Made by a program: the position numbers and the translations under genes. From Aphrocallistes beatrix (Eukaryota > Porifera > Hexactinellida > Sceptrulophora > Aphrocallistidae), in NCBI GenBank assembly GCA_963281255.1, contig OY725499.1:3739148-3803147 (forward strand): DNA of 64,000 nt. Direction: 5' to 3'. Within the stretch, counting starts at the first letter, position 1; each line of letters begins with the position of its first letter. The notes below the pieces were generated by a model. That model saw only the letters and a program-made list of their open reading frames with translations, searched no databases and was not told the origin of the DNA. Positions 19,932 through 30,964 of this stretch are shown here, piece by piece.

Positions 19932-22186
19932 TAAGTCATTGCCGTCGGAAGCTCATAAAAAGTGGTAAGGCCATTGCAATCATGTTAATAATCCAAAGTG
20001 GTTAGGCTCATCCACCTTATCGCCCATAGAACTAACACAGTTTATAAAATAGTGGAAGGCCACGGCAGCTTCCTACGGCCATGCAAGTATTTGCCTTCAT
20101 ATCATTGTGTATAGCTTTAAGTGTTTATTCTCATGGTTTGAATGGGAGTTTTAGAAGTTCAAAACTGGTTGAGTACTCCTCGTATTCACATTTTCTCAAA
20201 AAAATAAAAGGAATTCTAGAAATAACTAAATCATATTCAATGGCAGATCTATAAGTGCTGAAAATGTAATATGTTACTAGAAATACTTCCATAATCAAAT
20301 TATATTATCTGTTCATAATTCTAAGAATATTTTAGCGGAGCTTGCTATTGCACAACATTCTTTCACAATCACTCATTGATGCTATTCTGTAATTTGACCA
20401 TTATGCATGATATTAGCTACTATATAGGCTAATTCAGTAGTATAAAAGAGTGAAGTTATTATGGAACCATAGGCTGTGGATGTATTTGTATAGTCAGTAA
20501 ATACTCGTTCTCTGTATTATTGTAAAAATTCAGAAATTTATCAGACACCTTCACTACAAGGATTCTTTATTACGTAATTGGAGCTATCACCATCTGATTT
20601 CATTGGAGAGTAGTAAGTTCGTTATATTTTATGTCTATTCGTTTGTTTGGGTTAAAAATTGAGAATTGCATGTATCTCCCCAAATCTTTCACTACAAATT
20701 TGTATATTTAAATAAGGACATCCCTTCACATAGATTAGTATGAGCACTACGATGCAATATTCAATTTTTAATCCGAACCTAATCATTTAATTAATTAACT
20801 CATTATAATACGTTCTATTTTCTTTGTAATACACTCAAGAACAGAAGTCAAAAAACGTTAGGCTTTTGTGTACAAGATTTGTACAATCATTATTTCGTCT
20901 CACGTTTAATTTTGTGAGGTTTTATGTACAAGGACTGTTCCAAAAGTTCCTTTACGAATTTCCTAACGTTCGCTACTAAATACAAGGACGCTAATAGTGC
21001 TGGAGTGGTGCGGACAGTATCTTCTTCTGAATTCCAAACGTCGGATTATGTAGGTTACTTGAATTGCATTCCCCTCACGTACAAGGGTTGTCCCAAAAGT
21101 CCTCGACCGAATTATTATAAAACTAGTATACACATTACTATCAAATAAATTCTTGGTCAAAACACTCAATATATTCCCCCCTTCAACTTTCTGCAGCGTT
21201 CCCATCTTTCCGGCAGCATACCTATACCCGTGGCATATAAATCGGGAGGAGTCCCTTTTACCCACTGATTTATCTCACGCTCCAGGTCCTTAAATGCACT
21301 AAACGGGCACTCATCCCCATACACGATCTGCATCTCTTCTAGGATCCCTCTGCGCGAATATCCGCGTTCTAATAAAAGCCAAATGTTATTGCTCATACTT
21401 GATATTACTGCGTGTTTTTGAGGAAGTCACCATCATCATCACCATTATCAAAACGTTCGATCCATCTATATAGTATGGTAGCTTTCGAAGGACATTCATC
21501 ACCGAAAATATCCTGCATTTCACGAAGAATGTACGAGCCAGTCTTCCCTTTTTTCCACAGGTACCAAATTATTTGTCGTTTTCCTTTGCTAGAATCCATG
21601 AGTTGAAAAAATACGAATGAAACTATCCTGAAGAATACAGTCCCTAAGCACGTATTGTATAGAAGTTAGCCAATCAAGTTAGGCTTGTAATATGATATTA
21701 GAGCTAAAATGACTAGAATCTGAAATCGATAAATTATTATTTATTGGACAAACCTTGTAGTAGTCGCTGTTGATGGAACTTTTTTCAGGAAGTCAATCAA
21801 TTGGCATTTGACAATATAACCTTTCTATCCCAAAATACTGTGGCCATACGTTTGCCCGCCGATTGCCACACTTTACCTTGATAGGGACAGCTCCATGCTT
21901 CCTTTTCCACTGACTACTCTTTGGAATTTAATTTCTGGTTCGCAGTAATGGATCTAAGAAGTCTCACAACGCCATGATTTAAGTAAATCACGACTACATT
22001 TCACTCTCCCACTTTTGTTCTTCTGAAAGTTTTGGGACCCATCTTGCCACAACCCTTGTTATTTCTAGTTCATCCCTGGTAATCATATGAATGGTTGATT
22101 TTGGGAATCCAGCCCTCTCCTCTAACTGCCTGACAGTAGTACGTCTATCTTCATCCAGTACTTAAGCAAAACAGTTTGCTTAAGTT

Positions 22187-23553
22187 GGTATTCACTAAGC
22201 AAAACTTAAGCAAAAACTAAGTACAGTCGACTCCGCTTAATAGGGCCACATCGGTCCGGGCGTATTTTGACCCGATTAAGCGGAGAACCCTATTAACCGA
22301 AAATATTTTTGTATTAGCTTCTATGTGTGAGAGCTATTCCGGTCCTGCCAAAAGTGACCCGATTAAACAGTGGCCCTATTAAGCGGAGTCGACTGTATTT
22401 GATTAACTTTAATCAAAAACTAAGTATTTGCTTAAACTTAAGTAAATATTTAGTAAATTCAGTTACTATAGTTTCCCTCATTAGGATAAGGTTCCTGCAG
22501 ATAATCAATGTCAGGAGTGGGTTCATCCATTGATGTTTCGAGTTCGGTCAGGAGGCCATGGTCGATACACATGTTATGCTGCACCATAGTAGCGATGATT
22601 ATTTTACATTTTTCAGGACTATAACAGAGAGTCCCTCCTGTTTTATCCATGGACCTCCAACGACTCTTCCAAATACCGAAAGTACACTCAATTGTTTGGC
22701 GAACTTTAAGGAAAGCCCGATTATACCTTCTTTGCCCAGGTGTACCTGGAAAAGTTATAGGAGTCATTAACTAAGGACGTAATCTATACGCACTATCACC
22801 TAAGAACCACCCATGGACAGTTTCAATCCCACCACTTGTTATCTCCCGGTTGATGCCTGATTGACGCCAAATAAAAGCATCATGAGTACAGCCGGGCCAT
22901 TTGACAACAGCATTGATGAAGCGAAATTCATGGTTACAAATTGCTTGGATGTTTATAGAGTGAAATCCCTTTCGGTTAACATAGATATCCTCATTCGTTG
23001 ATGGCGCAAGGATGGGAACATGGGAGCCATCAATACATCCTAGAACTAGTGGAAACTTGTATTTTTTTAAGAAATATTCTTGAATGACCCTTTGTCGAGT
23101 TGTATTCGGAAAATTGATATATGCTGGTTAATGCTTTAGTCACAGCAGTTACGCATCTCGATACAGACGTTTGCGAGATTCCATGTGCGGATGCGATAAC
23201 TGTCTGAAACGTTCCAGTAGCTAAGAACTGCAGAGCTACAGCTAGTTGTGTTGTTGAAGCAATTGAGTGGGAACGAGCAGTAGATCGATGAAGTTTGATG
23301 GAAATTTTGTTCAAGAGGTTTACAAACATATACTTCGTTATTCTGTATCTAGCGATAAAATCGAAGTCAGAATATGCCTCCATTGGGTTAAGTCGATCCC
23401 TAAAAACTCTTTGGCGATGTAAACTGTTTTCAATAATTTCAATTTCAAAAACAAATACTTAGATTTTGCATAAAGTTAAGCAAATACTTAGTTTTTGCTT
23501 AAGTTATACTTAAGTTTTAAGTTAAGCAAACTTAAGTTTTGATAGTGAATAAG
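22187..23553 (-). mobile_element. Harbinger-type transposon (level 4 of nest), disabled
   Basis: Inverted ends share TATTCACTA and CAAAACTTAAG. The minus-strand transposase is HARBI1-like: YRITKYMFVNLL and an HTH region (GISQTSVSRCV), then CIDGSHVPI (first catalytic Asp), NRKGFHSINIQ, WPGCTHDAF, GDSAYRLRP, and RQTIECTFGIWKSRW (catalytic Glu block). A one-base frameshift near 23115 and an in-frame TAG just after RLRP (near 22775) break it. About 1.2 kb without the inner MITE. Confidence 0.8.
22224..22395. mobile_element. Pogo-like MITE (level 5 of nest), 172 bp
   Basis: Perfect-looking termini CAGTCGACTCCGCTTAAT and ATTAAGCGGAGTCGACTG are TA-flanked, inserted near the left end of the Harbinger element. 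The interior matches the element at 25274-25427 in the opposite orientation. Confidence 0.9.
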
Positions 23554-25273
23554 GCTGTATAAGCATTTATACTGAAGCAGTAAGCAGTATATACTAAGCT
23601 TCTACTTGCATATTGAATAAGTAGTACCGGAAAATTGATCAATCAATTCGGTAAGGAACTTTTGGGACAGCCCTTGTATATTTGATCACGTGAAGGGACT
23701 TATGGAACAGTTCTTGGTACTATTTACTATTCCTCCTCATGCACATGCCTGCCAACCTTCCAGAGATCGTTCGCACAAACCGTTGTGTTTGAGGTTCATA
23801 AACCTGTTAATGATTTCTATATTTATTGCCTAATTCTATATCTTGGAATGTGAAAATGTACTATTGCTTTTTTCTCCAAACAACCAATATTATAATATTC
23901 GCTATTGATGGTTGTTTTCTCAGGGAGCCAATCAGTTAGCAGTATGCCCTCTCTATCCCAGAATATTGCCATTCTTTTCCTGCGGACTTTTGGACCTAAG
24001 GCTTAGTGGGTTAGGCTCATGGCGTCTTTCCACTGACTACTTTGAGATTTTGTTTCCCATTCATTGTAATGAAACCAGGATTCATCCCTGGTGACAAGTA
24101 CTTGGAAGCCTCGGAACACTATTTTATTATGGCTGTGATGTCATTTACTTTGTAGACAATATATCCTACTGATTAGGAAATTCATAATACCATACTTTAT
24201 TTATTAATCTGTATACCTATATTTCTATTAAGAAAATAGGTAGCTATTCTAATTATAGAATGTTATCAACTCGCTGATCATCTCTGAGATACTATCTGAT
24301 ACTATATATATACAACTCTTACTGGCCTACTTCAAAATATACATGAGCAGTCCAAAATAACGAGTACCTTTTTTACTCACTCAAAACCATAAAAGTTACC
24401 ATCAATAAATGTAATCTTTTAAATTTGTTCCCTTCAACTTCTATTCCACCGTAATAATGAGTCTACATTTCATCTTCCGTCACAATCCACCCCAAAAGTT
24501 TCCCCATCAACACTGGAGCTTTTGCTGTTCGTACAAAGATTTGGACCTAACGTGTTTCAACCTTTCCATTTTTAAATCTTCATTGATTATCGAATGTATC
24601 GCAAATGAAAATTCTTTATATGTGCTCAATACTCTTCTTAGTTTTGGAGGATTTCGGACGTTCCAGCTCCCGATTTGTTCTATTCCTATCCCATCATTAC
24701 CATGTGATTTGAAAGGCATTATCACCGTTTCTTCAGCCAATTCCCAGAATATGTACTCCGGTCTTCTTTTTTTCTCAGAAAATCTACTCTTGCTCTGGTT
24801 CTTTTTTCAGTATATGGCATAATGGTGAAAATCAGGCAAATAAATTAGCATATATATGTAGTCAATAATACAAGGTGAATTGAGGGGACTAGTTATTTTC
24901 GACAGCTCTTGTATTAAATGTATTATACAATATACCAACATCTACTGACGTATTTTTATGAATAAATCAATATCTTTCAGATATATTGAATTTCAATAAT
25001 CTCATACCTCTTATTTTGAGAGAATTTTGAAAACAAATCACAAGAAAGAAACACTGACTCAGATAGAAATAATTGATCTCTCTGAATATAATCATCCCAT
25101 TCCACAAGGAAAGAAGGGAATACTTGATCGATTTCAAGATACAATATGATGGCCAAATGAGAGTGTATTATTAATAAAAATAAATATCTCAAGAGAGATG
25201 ACAGCGATATTAAAATATACTGATTTAAATGCTATTTAAATAGCATTATTATATATCAATATGGATATCTATA

Positions 25274-25427
25274 CAGTCGACTCCGCTTAATCGGCCCACT
25301 TTGGCAGGACCGGAATAGTTCTTACACATAGAAGCTAATACAAAATATTTTCGGTTAATGGGGTTCTCCGCTTAATCGGGGCAAAATGTCCTCTGACCGA
25401 TGTGACCCTATTAAACAGAGTCGACTG
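25274..25427. mobile_element. Pogo-like MITE, 154 bp
   Basis: Termini CAGTCGACTCCGCTTAAT and AACAGAGTCGACTG are TA-flanked, about 230 bases upstream of NXF1. Same family as 22224-22395, 14162-14242 and a single end at about 30807-30820. Confidence 0.9.
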
Positions 25428-25660
25428 TAATTGGAACATTCTCATGCAAAAATAGTATTTGAGCAAATAAAGTACATCTATAATAATATAATTGTGAGGG
25501 TTGAAATTCTCCTACCCACTAGTCTCGGTTTCATTATGTTATTTTCATGGATTTGCCATTCACTCGGACCATGAAAATAATATAACAAGGAACCTAACTA
25601 ATCCGAATACGGAAGGCCCTGTACTATTTATCAACACTGAATTAGCGAATCACTGATTGG

Positions 25661-27835
25661 ATGGCTTATTATCAAGATCGAGACCGAGATAGAGATCGCG
25701 ACTATGAAGGCCGAGGAGGTGGTTACCATGGTAACTCGAGAGGAGGTCGCGGTGGGCGGTACAATGACTGGGATGAAGATGGGGGAGGGGGAGGGGGACA
25801 CTCAGACCGCGATCGGTCTGGGTTCGGAGACCGGGGGGGCAGGGGGAACAGGGGATTCAGAGGTAGGAGCCGCGGAGGCAGAGGCGGGTTCCATAACCGC
25901 GGAAGGGGACATGACCTTCGCAATAGTTTGGATCGTCGGGATGGAGGTGGCGGTTTTCACGATGATGATCAGGGATCCGGGCACTTTAGGAGAGGGGGAA
26001 GGTACCGCCGTGGGGGGCGTGGCGGCCAGACGGACCACTTCAGGTCGGTTGGCAGAGACATGCGACGCAGCCATTCGCGAAGCCGCAGCAGGACTCCGTC
26101 CCCAATGGACGCGCAATGGTTCAAAGTTACAATAAGCGACGGAGCAAAGCACAGCAAAGATTGGTTGTTCCAACAGCTCCGCTCCAATACGAACATCGAA
26201 TTCGAGCCCATCTCTTACCACGTGATAGCGGACAAAGTGCTCTTCTACACTCAGGATTCAGAGCTGGCCGGCGCTCTAAAGCGCCTGGACATTCATACGA
26301 ACACCGGAAAGTTGTCTCTATTCGTGAGGGAGTCTGAACCCCCTCGCTCACGTGGCCCGCGCCATCAAAACCAAAACCAAAACCAAAATCCGAATCCGAA
26401 TCCGAATGAAATGGGATTCATGGATGAAGATCCGACCGAAATAGTGCAGGATATATTGGCCGCATGCTACGACACGAACAATAAATCTCTCAACATGGAA
26501 CAAATCGCACGCAATGAACGAGCTAAGCAGCACAATATCCGCGGTTTCTTTGGCGGTTCGGTGATGGTTTCGACAATGCTGAATCTTGTCGGTGCCAAAT
26601 GCGGCGATCTAGCTGGGCTTAATTTGAGCGGGAACAACATTCCTAACCTAAACCATCTGATAGAACTGCCAAGCAAAGCACCGGAGTTGAAAGAACTCAA
26701 TCTTAGCTTCAATCGTATCCACGACATACAAGAATTGGAGAAATTTCGAGGCTTGCAGCAACTCCACACATTATATTTACACGACAATCCCTGCTGCAAA
26801 CGGTACAAAGACGTGTCTGAGTATAGGCGAGATGTGCGGGCGATTTTCCCTCAACTAAGAGTGCTTGACAATGAACAGCTGTCAGATCCTATTATTGTTG
26901 GAACAGGCATTATCAGTGGTACGATTCCAACTTGTAAATCCAGCTTCCTCGGACCAGAGAGCACGAGCAGGATAGTCCTGACCTTCATCGAGAATTACTA
27001 TAAGGTTTATGACTCTGGAAAACGAGATGACTTGATCATGGGCTATGATACCAACTCCTATTTTTCTCTCTCGGTTAATCCTGATTCTACCATTCGACGT
27101 GGGCCGGGGCTTGGTGATTACACTCGTTTTTCTCGAAACTTACTACGCTGTAAAGATGCCAACAAACGCAGGACCCTCTTGCTTAGCGGAAGAATCGATA
27201 TTGTGCACCAATTGCGGCAACTCCCAAACTCGCAACACAATCCTGACTCTTTCATCGTGGACGTGATGTGTGCTACGGCCACTTCAATAGTATTCAATAT
27301 CTGGGGAGTTTTCTATGAAAGCTCCCAAGATCAGAATAAAGATGTTATGAGAGGATTTTCTCGCACCTTCAATATCTGCATCAATGGCGACAGTATTCTC
27401 ATTAAGAACGATCAGCTAACGCTACACCACGCCACGAGCTCAAGCGCCGATGCACCCAGTCGGCTACAGAACAGAGAGAACAATACTCCGAACACAATTA
27501 TTTCCCAGCAGACAATTGCATCCGCATTACCAGTAACAGTTCCCCAAACAGTTCAAACACAATTCTTCCAACCGAATACTTATACATTCCCTCAGAATTT
27601 GCCTCAACCGTCACCTATACTCCTACCACCCCCTTTACCACCCATTCCTCAAAAGCTAACTCCAGACCCACAGCCCAAAGATCAACTGATACAGCGCCTG
27701 TGTTTAGAAACGCGACTGAAAGCAGAATGGGCAGAAAAGTGCCTGGAGCAGAATGAGTGGAATTATGATCATTCAATACAAGCGTTCAAAATCCTGCAGG
27801 AAGAAAACAAGATCCCTCTTGATGCTTTTAATTAA
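25661..27835 (+). CDS. NXF1: Nuclear RNA export factor 1 (NXF1/TAP)
   Basis: The bulk mRNA exporter: with NXT1 it binds mRNPs recruited by TREX and carries them through nuclear pores by touching FG repeats. The 724-residue single-exon ORF has the full family layout. Residues 1-135 are RG/RGG-rich with an RS-like end. An RRM-like Tap RNA-binding domain (WFKVTI…VLFYTQ) lies at about 150-228, followed by an NQ/NP repeat linker (about 233-250). Leucine-rich repeats at about 280-410 include LAGLNLSGNNI, LKELNLSFNRI and LHTLYLHDNPCC. An NTF2-like domain lies at about 430-610 and a Pro-rich linker at about 630-668. A UBA-like TAP-C domain (about 670-724) has the NEWNYDHSIQAF helix. A polyadenylation signal AATAAA is at 27983. 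The lack of introns is unusual for this gene in animals and could mark an old retrocopy or general intron loss. The ORF is intact and looks functional. Confidence 0.95.
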   Translation: MAYYQDRDRDRDRDYEGRGGGYHGNSRGGRGGRYNDWDEDGGGGGGHSDRDRSGFGDRGGRGNRGFRGRSRGGRGGFHNRGRGHDLRNSLDRRDGGGGFHDDDQGSGHFRRGGRYRRGGRGGQTDHFRSVGRDMRRSHSRSRSRTPSPMDAQWFKVTISDGAKHSKDWLFQQLRSNTNIEFEPISYHVIADKVLFYTQDSELAGALKRLDIHTNTGKLSLFVRESEPPRSRGPRHQNQNQNQNPNPNPNEMGFMDEDPTEIVQDILAACYDTNNKSLNMEQIARNERAKQHNIRGFFGGSVMVSTMLNLVGAKCGDLAGLNLSGNNIPNLNHLIELPSKAPELKELNLSFNRIHDIQELEKFRGLQQLHTLYLHDNPCCKRYKDVSEYRRDVRAIFPQLRVLDNEQLSDPIIVGTGIISGTIPTCKSSFLGPESTSRIVLTFIENYYKVYDSGKRDDLIMGYDTNSYFSLSVNPDSTIRRGPGLGDYTRFSRNLLRCKDANKRRTLLLSGRIDIVHQLRQLPNSQHNPDSFIVDVMCATATSIVFNIWGVFYESSQDQNKDVMRGFSRTFNICINGDSILIKNDQLTLHHATSSSADAPSRLQNRENNTPNTIISQQTIASALPVTVPQTVQTQFFQPNTYTFPQNLPQPSPILLPPPLPPIPQKLTPDPQPKDQLIQRLCLETRLKAEWAEKCLEQNEWNYDHSIQAFKILQEENKIPLDAFN

Positions 27836-28217
27836 ATTACGTTTGATTAAATAGTTTTTTCTTGATGTGTAGTTATGTTTGTTTAGAAACTATATTTAGG
27901 CTTTTGTTGTTTCCAAATGCATTTCATGTTCATAATTAGTTTCTCTATTAAAGTTAATATTGATTAGATGTTAATGGTTATAAATAAAATGAATTTGAAA
28001 AAGGATCTGCATCTTTAATTTCAGAATGTTGTGAAAAACCTAAAATAGTATTCCGTAACTATTCCCCTATGTAGACTATGCATCTACAGAACATGTACTA
28101 TATCCAAATTGTAAAAATCAAGTGCCAATCGTTCGTTAAAAAAAATAAAGATATTTGTTTGAAAATTTTTATAATTTTATAGATAATATTCGTAATGTAG
28201 TCGACCTAGGGTTTGTA

Positions 28218-28673
28218 TTAAAATCCAATAATTCGCGTCTTGCCTGATTCTTTGACTTGCTGTAGAGCAGGGAGAGCTTCCGTTAAGACCACATCGGGGT
28301 CTACGTATTCTACATCGTGGAGCAAGAGTATATCTAGGTAGTCGACCCCAAGTCTCTCCAAGGATTGGTTGACACTCTCCTTGATTCGCTTCGCTGAGAA
28401 ATCGAACTCCTTTTCTCCGAACCTCCCAACTTTGGACGAGAGGAAATACTTATTCCGTGGAACTCCTTTTAGGCAATGTCCTAACACCTTTTCAGATTTG
28501 AGAATCACGTAAAATGGAGATGTATCGAAAAGGTATTTGTCCTGCTGAATTATTTCGCGGCACATTTTTTCAGCTTCCAGGGGGACTTCTCCGAATACAT
28601 TCCCAAGTAGAGATGTCCCGATTGAGAAAGGACCGACAAAAATATCCGTTTTTCCCACCTGACCTTTTTCCAT
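28218..28673 (-). pseudogene. Truncated inverted copy of the aldo/keto reductase
   Basis: 151 codons, nearly identical to the first 151 of the gene at 29356 but on the other strand. One Glu codon is lost (PLEAEKM for PLEEAEKM), Gly57 after the catalytic Tyr is changed to Val, and the frame stops after RIIGF. It lacks the second half of the barrel, so it cannot be a working enzyme. Its promoter region is also duplicated. Confidence 0.85.
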
Positions 28674-29815
28674 TGCTAGTTTGAGTTATAAAATTATGAA
28701 ATTTCCAATCAGTCATATATCTTATTTGGTACAATATAGTCTTGGGCCGGAACCTTTATCACCCGGGTTGGATAAAGGTGTGCTCTCTAGCGTTATAGAG
28801 CTCGTTTAGATATGAAGAATGAACTAAAGAGATTTAAAATCGGACAAAAATTGACTGAGTTACACTATTTTTCTGTTATAAGCCAAAAACTAGAGTTGTA
28901 CCGAAAATTTTAGTTGCTTAACTATGATCAACATGTAAGAACTTTCATCGTATCCAATATTTTCAATGAAAACATTGAATAACCGCATTTAGATGGGAGG
29001 GTAGTTGCATCATGATTAATTAACCTCAAAACAAAACAAAACAAAAAGTGTTAGCGGAGTAGCGGATACACGGATATTGCATAACTCAATGATTAGGGCA
29101 TAATAGGCTTCATTCACTATAACAAGATTTTCCCATAGACTTTGGTTTATAATCGAGACATCAGTGTAACTCTCTTTTGTTCGATTTTGAATCTCTTTAG
29201 TTCATTCTTCATATCTCAACGAGCTTTATCCAAATCGGGGGATAAAGGTTCCGGTCCAAAACTATAGTTGTCCCAAATACGGTATTTAGTTAACTGATGG
29301 ATGCTCTAATCTTGTAATCTAACTAAATTTAATAATTTTATAACTCAAACTAGCAATGGAAAAAGGTCAGGTGGGAAAAACGGATATTTTTCTCGGTCCT
29401 TTCTCAATCGGAACATCTCCACTTGGGAATGTATTCGGAGAAGTCCCCCTGGAAGAAGCTGAAAAAATGTGCCGCGAAATAATTCAGCAGGACAAATACC
29501 TTTTCGATACATCTCCATTTTACGGGATTCTCAAATCTGAAAAGGTGTTAGGACATTGCCTAAAAGGAGTTCCACGGAATAAGTATTTCCTCTCGTCCAA
29601 AGTTGGGAGGTTCGGAGAAAAGGAGTTCGATTTCTCAGCGAAGCGAATCAAGGAGAGTGTCAACCAATCCTTGGAGAGACTTGGGGTCGACTACCTAGAT
29701 ATACTCTTGCTCCACGATGTAGAATACGTAGACCCCGATGTGGTCTTAACGGAAGCTCTCCCCGCTCTACAGCAAGTCAAAGAATCAGGCAAGACGCGTT
29801 ATATTGGATTTTCAT
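28221..29815. repeat. Inverted duplication (head to head)
   Basis: Arms of roughly 640 bases (28221-28860 and 29170-29815) carry the 5' half of the reductase gene and about 190 bases of upstream DNA. A spacer of about 300 bases separates them. Promoter arms are more diverged than coding arms (shared blocks GATAAAGGT, GAATGAACTAAAGAGAT). Confidence 0.85.
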
Positions 29816-30309
29816 GCGAACCATTGTCTGTGCTGAAATTCATCATAACTAACAGCCCCGTGAAACTAGACGTTGTCTTGTCATACAATCATTATTGCCT
29901 CATCGATGATAAACTTTCAAGTCTGTTTTCTTTTTTGAAGGAGAGAGAAATCGGTTTGATTAACGCCTCTCCTTTCAGTCTCGGGCTGTTGACCAAATCC
30001 CCACCAGACTGGCATCCTATCTCTAAAGATAAATTCGCAGAAAGCAGAACTTTGATTCAAGAAGTAGAATCCGAATTCCATCACTCGATAGAAAAAGCTG
30101 CACTACAGTTTGTACTGGATGAGGTTAATGTTCCTACTACGTTGGTTGGGTTGAAGAGTTTGGAACAGTTCATGTTTCTCCATCAAGCGATTAAGGATCC
30201 GATACCAACTGAAATATTCTCAAAGATAAAGGGGAAAATGTTGAACAAGATCGTTTATCAATTTCCATATTTCCTAGAACTTGGGAAATATTCGTTTCTT
30301 CAGGATTAA
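29356..30309 (+). CDS. Aldo/keto reductase, L-galactose dehydrogenase-like
   Basis: A 317-residue NAD(P)H-dependent oxidoreductase of the AKR fold, single exon. The catalytic tetrad is visible: Asp51 and Tyr56 in FDTSPFYG, Lys82 in LSSKVGRFG, His120 in DILLLHDVE. It also has the GTSPLGNVFG start and RLGVDYLD of the L-galactose dehydrogenase-like group, GKTRYIGFS after strand 5, and a cofactor-side LVGLKSLEQ near the C-terminus. Members oxidise sugars such as L-galactose or L-fucose; the substrate here is not fixed by sequence. Cytosolic, with no signal peptide. It faces a truncated inverted copy about 0.7 kb upstream. Confidence 0.92.
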   Translation: MEKGQVGKTDIFLGPFSIGTSPLGNVFGEVPLEEAEKMCREIIQQDKYLFDTSPFYGILKSEKVLGHCLKGVPRNKYFLSSKVGRFGEKEFDFSAKRIKESVNQSLERLGVDYLDILLLHDVEYVDPDVVLTEALPALQQVKESGKTRYIGFSCEPLSVLKFIITNSPVKLDVVLSYNHYCLIDDKLSSLFSFLKEREIGLINASPFSLGLLTKSPPDWHPISKDKFAESRTLIQEVESEFHHSIEKAALQFVLDEVNVPTTLVGLKSLEQFMFLHQAIKDPIPTEIFSKIKGKMLNKIVYQFPYFLELGKYSFLQD

Positions 30310-30459
30310 TTCCTTGAAATAATTGATCTGCAGTACAGTATAGGAAGTAGCATAGCTTTGTTGTGATCATATAAACTTGTAGTTTTGACAATACACAATA
30401 TTTCAAACTTGTAGACAGTGATATAAGAGTGTCATTCCTATAGGTTGATACCTTTACTA

Positions 30460-30583
30460 CAGTAAATGCCGGATATAAGAACATTCTACTAGAAAACTTT
30501 TGACATATACCCCACATAATTTATGCCGGTAATAAGAACATTATATGCAGTTCCCAACGGTGTTCTTATAACCGCATCCGCTG
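30460..30583. mobile_element. Pogo-like MITE, 124 bp
   Basis: Termini CAGTAAATGCCGGATATAAG and the inverted CTTATAACCGCATCCGCTG are TA-flanked. Lies downstream of the reductase gene. Confidence 0.8.
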
Positions 30584-30964
30584 TACTTGTAAATAAATAA
30601 CGATGTTTAAACATCAACAAGTATGAAACTACATGTATGTTATGATTATGAATAAGATAAACAAGGTGACCTATCCTCGTATCCAATAACTAGTTTTGGA
30701 AAACGAAGAACTATGTACCAATTAGTCAATATTTCGTCTTTCCAAAATGTCCTAGAACCCAAATTTTTTCAAACTGGATGGATGCTTTATCCGTGTTTGT
30801 ACCGGTAAGAGTCGACTGTAATTCGTTTATGAATATTTTGTAAGTACAAACCGACTATCTCAGTTATCAAAATTATTACAACATAAACTAGGAGTAGGAC
30901 GAAATAGAGAAGAAAAAAACAATTACAAAGTATCCCAGGTAAGATGCAATGAAGAAAACGAGTA

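Larger units (their letters stand above)
21082..23676 (-). mobile_element. Inner mariner (level 3 of nest)
   Basis: Termini CAAGGGTTGTCCCAAAAGT and the inverted ACTTTTGGGACAGCCCTTG are TA-flanked. About 1.2 kb remains when the Harbinger insertion is removed. Minus-strand transposase pieces are visible: EDRRTTVRQLEER and ARWVPKLSEEQK (about 22140-22020), DFLKKVPST (about 21790), a helix-turn-helix start at 21405-21599 (IIWYLWKKGKTGSYILREMQ) and a C-terminal LPERWERCRKLKG near 21190. These are not in normal protein order, so the copy is rearranged or composite. Non-functional. Confidence 0.7.
20929..23717. mobile_element. Mariner-type MITE (level 2 of nest)
   Basis: Termini CAAGGACTGTTCCAAAAGT and the inverted ACTTATGGAACAGTTCTTG are TA-flanked. 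Only about 190 bases belong to this element once the inner insertion is removed. It lies within the outer mariner. Confidence 0.75.
20873..24911 (-). mobile_element. Outer mariner (level 1 of nest)
   Basis: Termini TACAAGATTTGTACAA (20871) and the inverted …GACAGCTCTTGTA (24913) share a TA target. Without its insertions the element is about 1.25 kb, the normal mariner size. The minus-strand transposase is decayed: DESWFHYNEWETKSQ near 24090 (first catalytic Asp in the DESWF block) and FWDREGILLTDWL just after, with stops and frame changes elsewhere. Confidence 0.75.

Noticed and set aside
25704-26351. Several long ORFs on both strands overlapping the start of NXF1
   Set aside because: Low-complexity, GC-rich shadow frames of the RGG region; the NXF1 frame explains the sequence.
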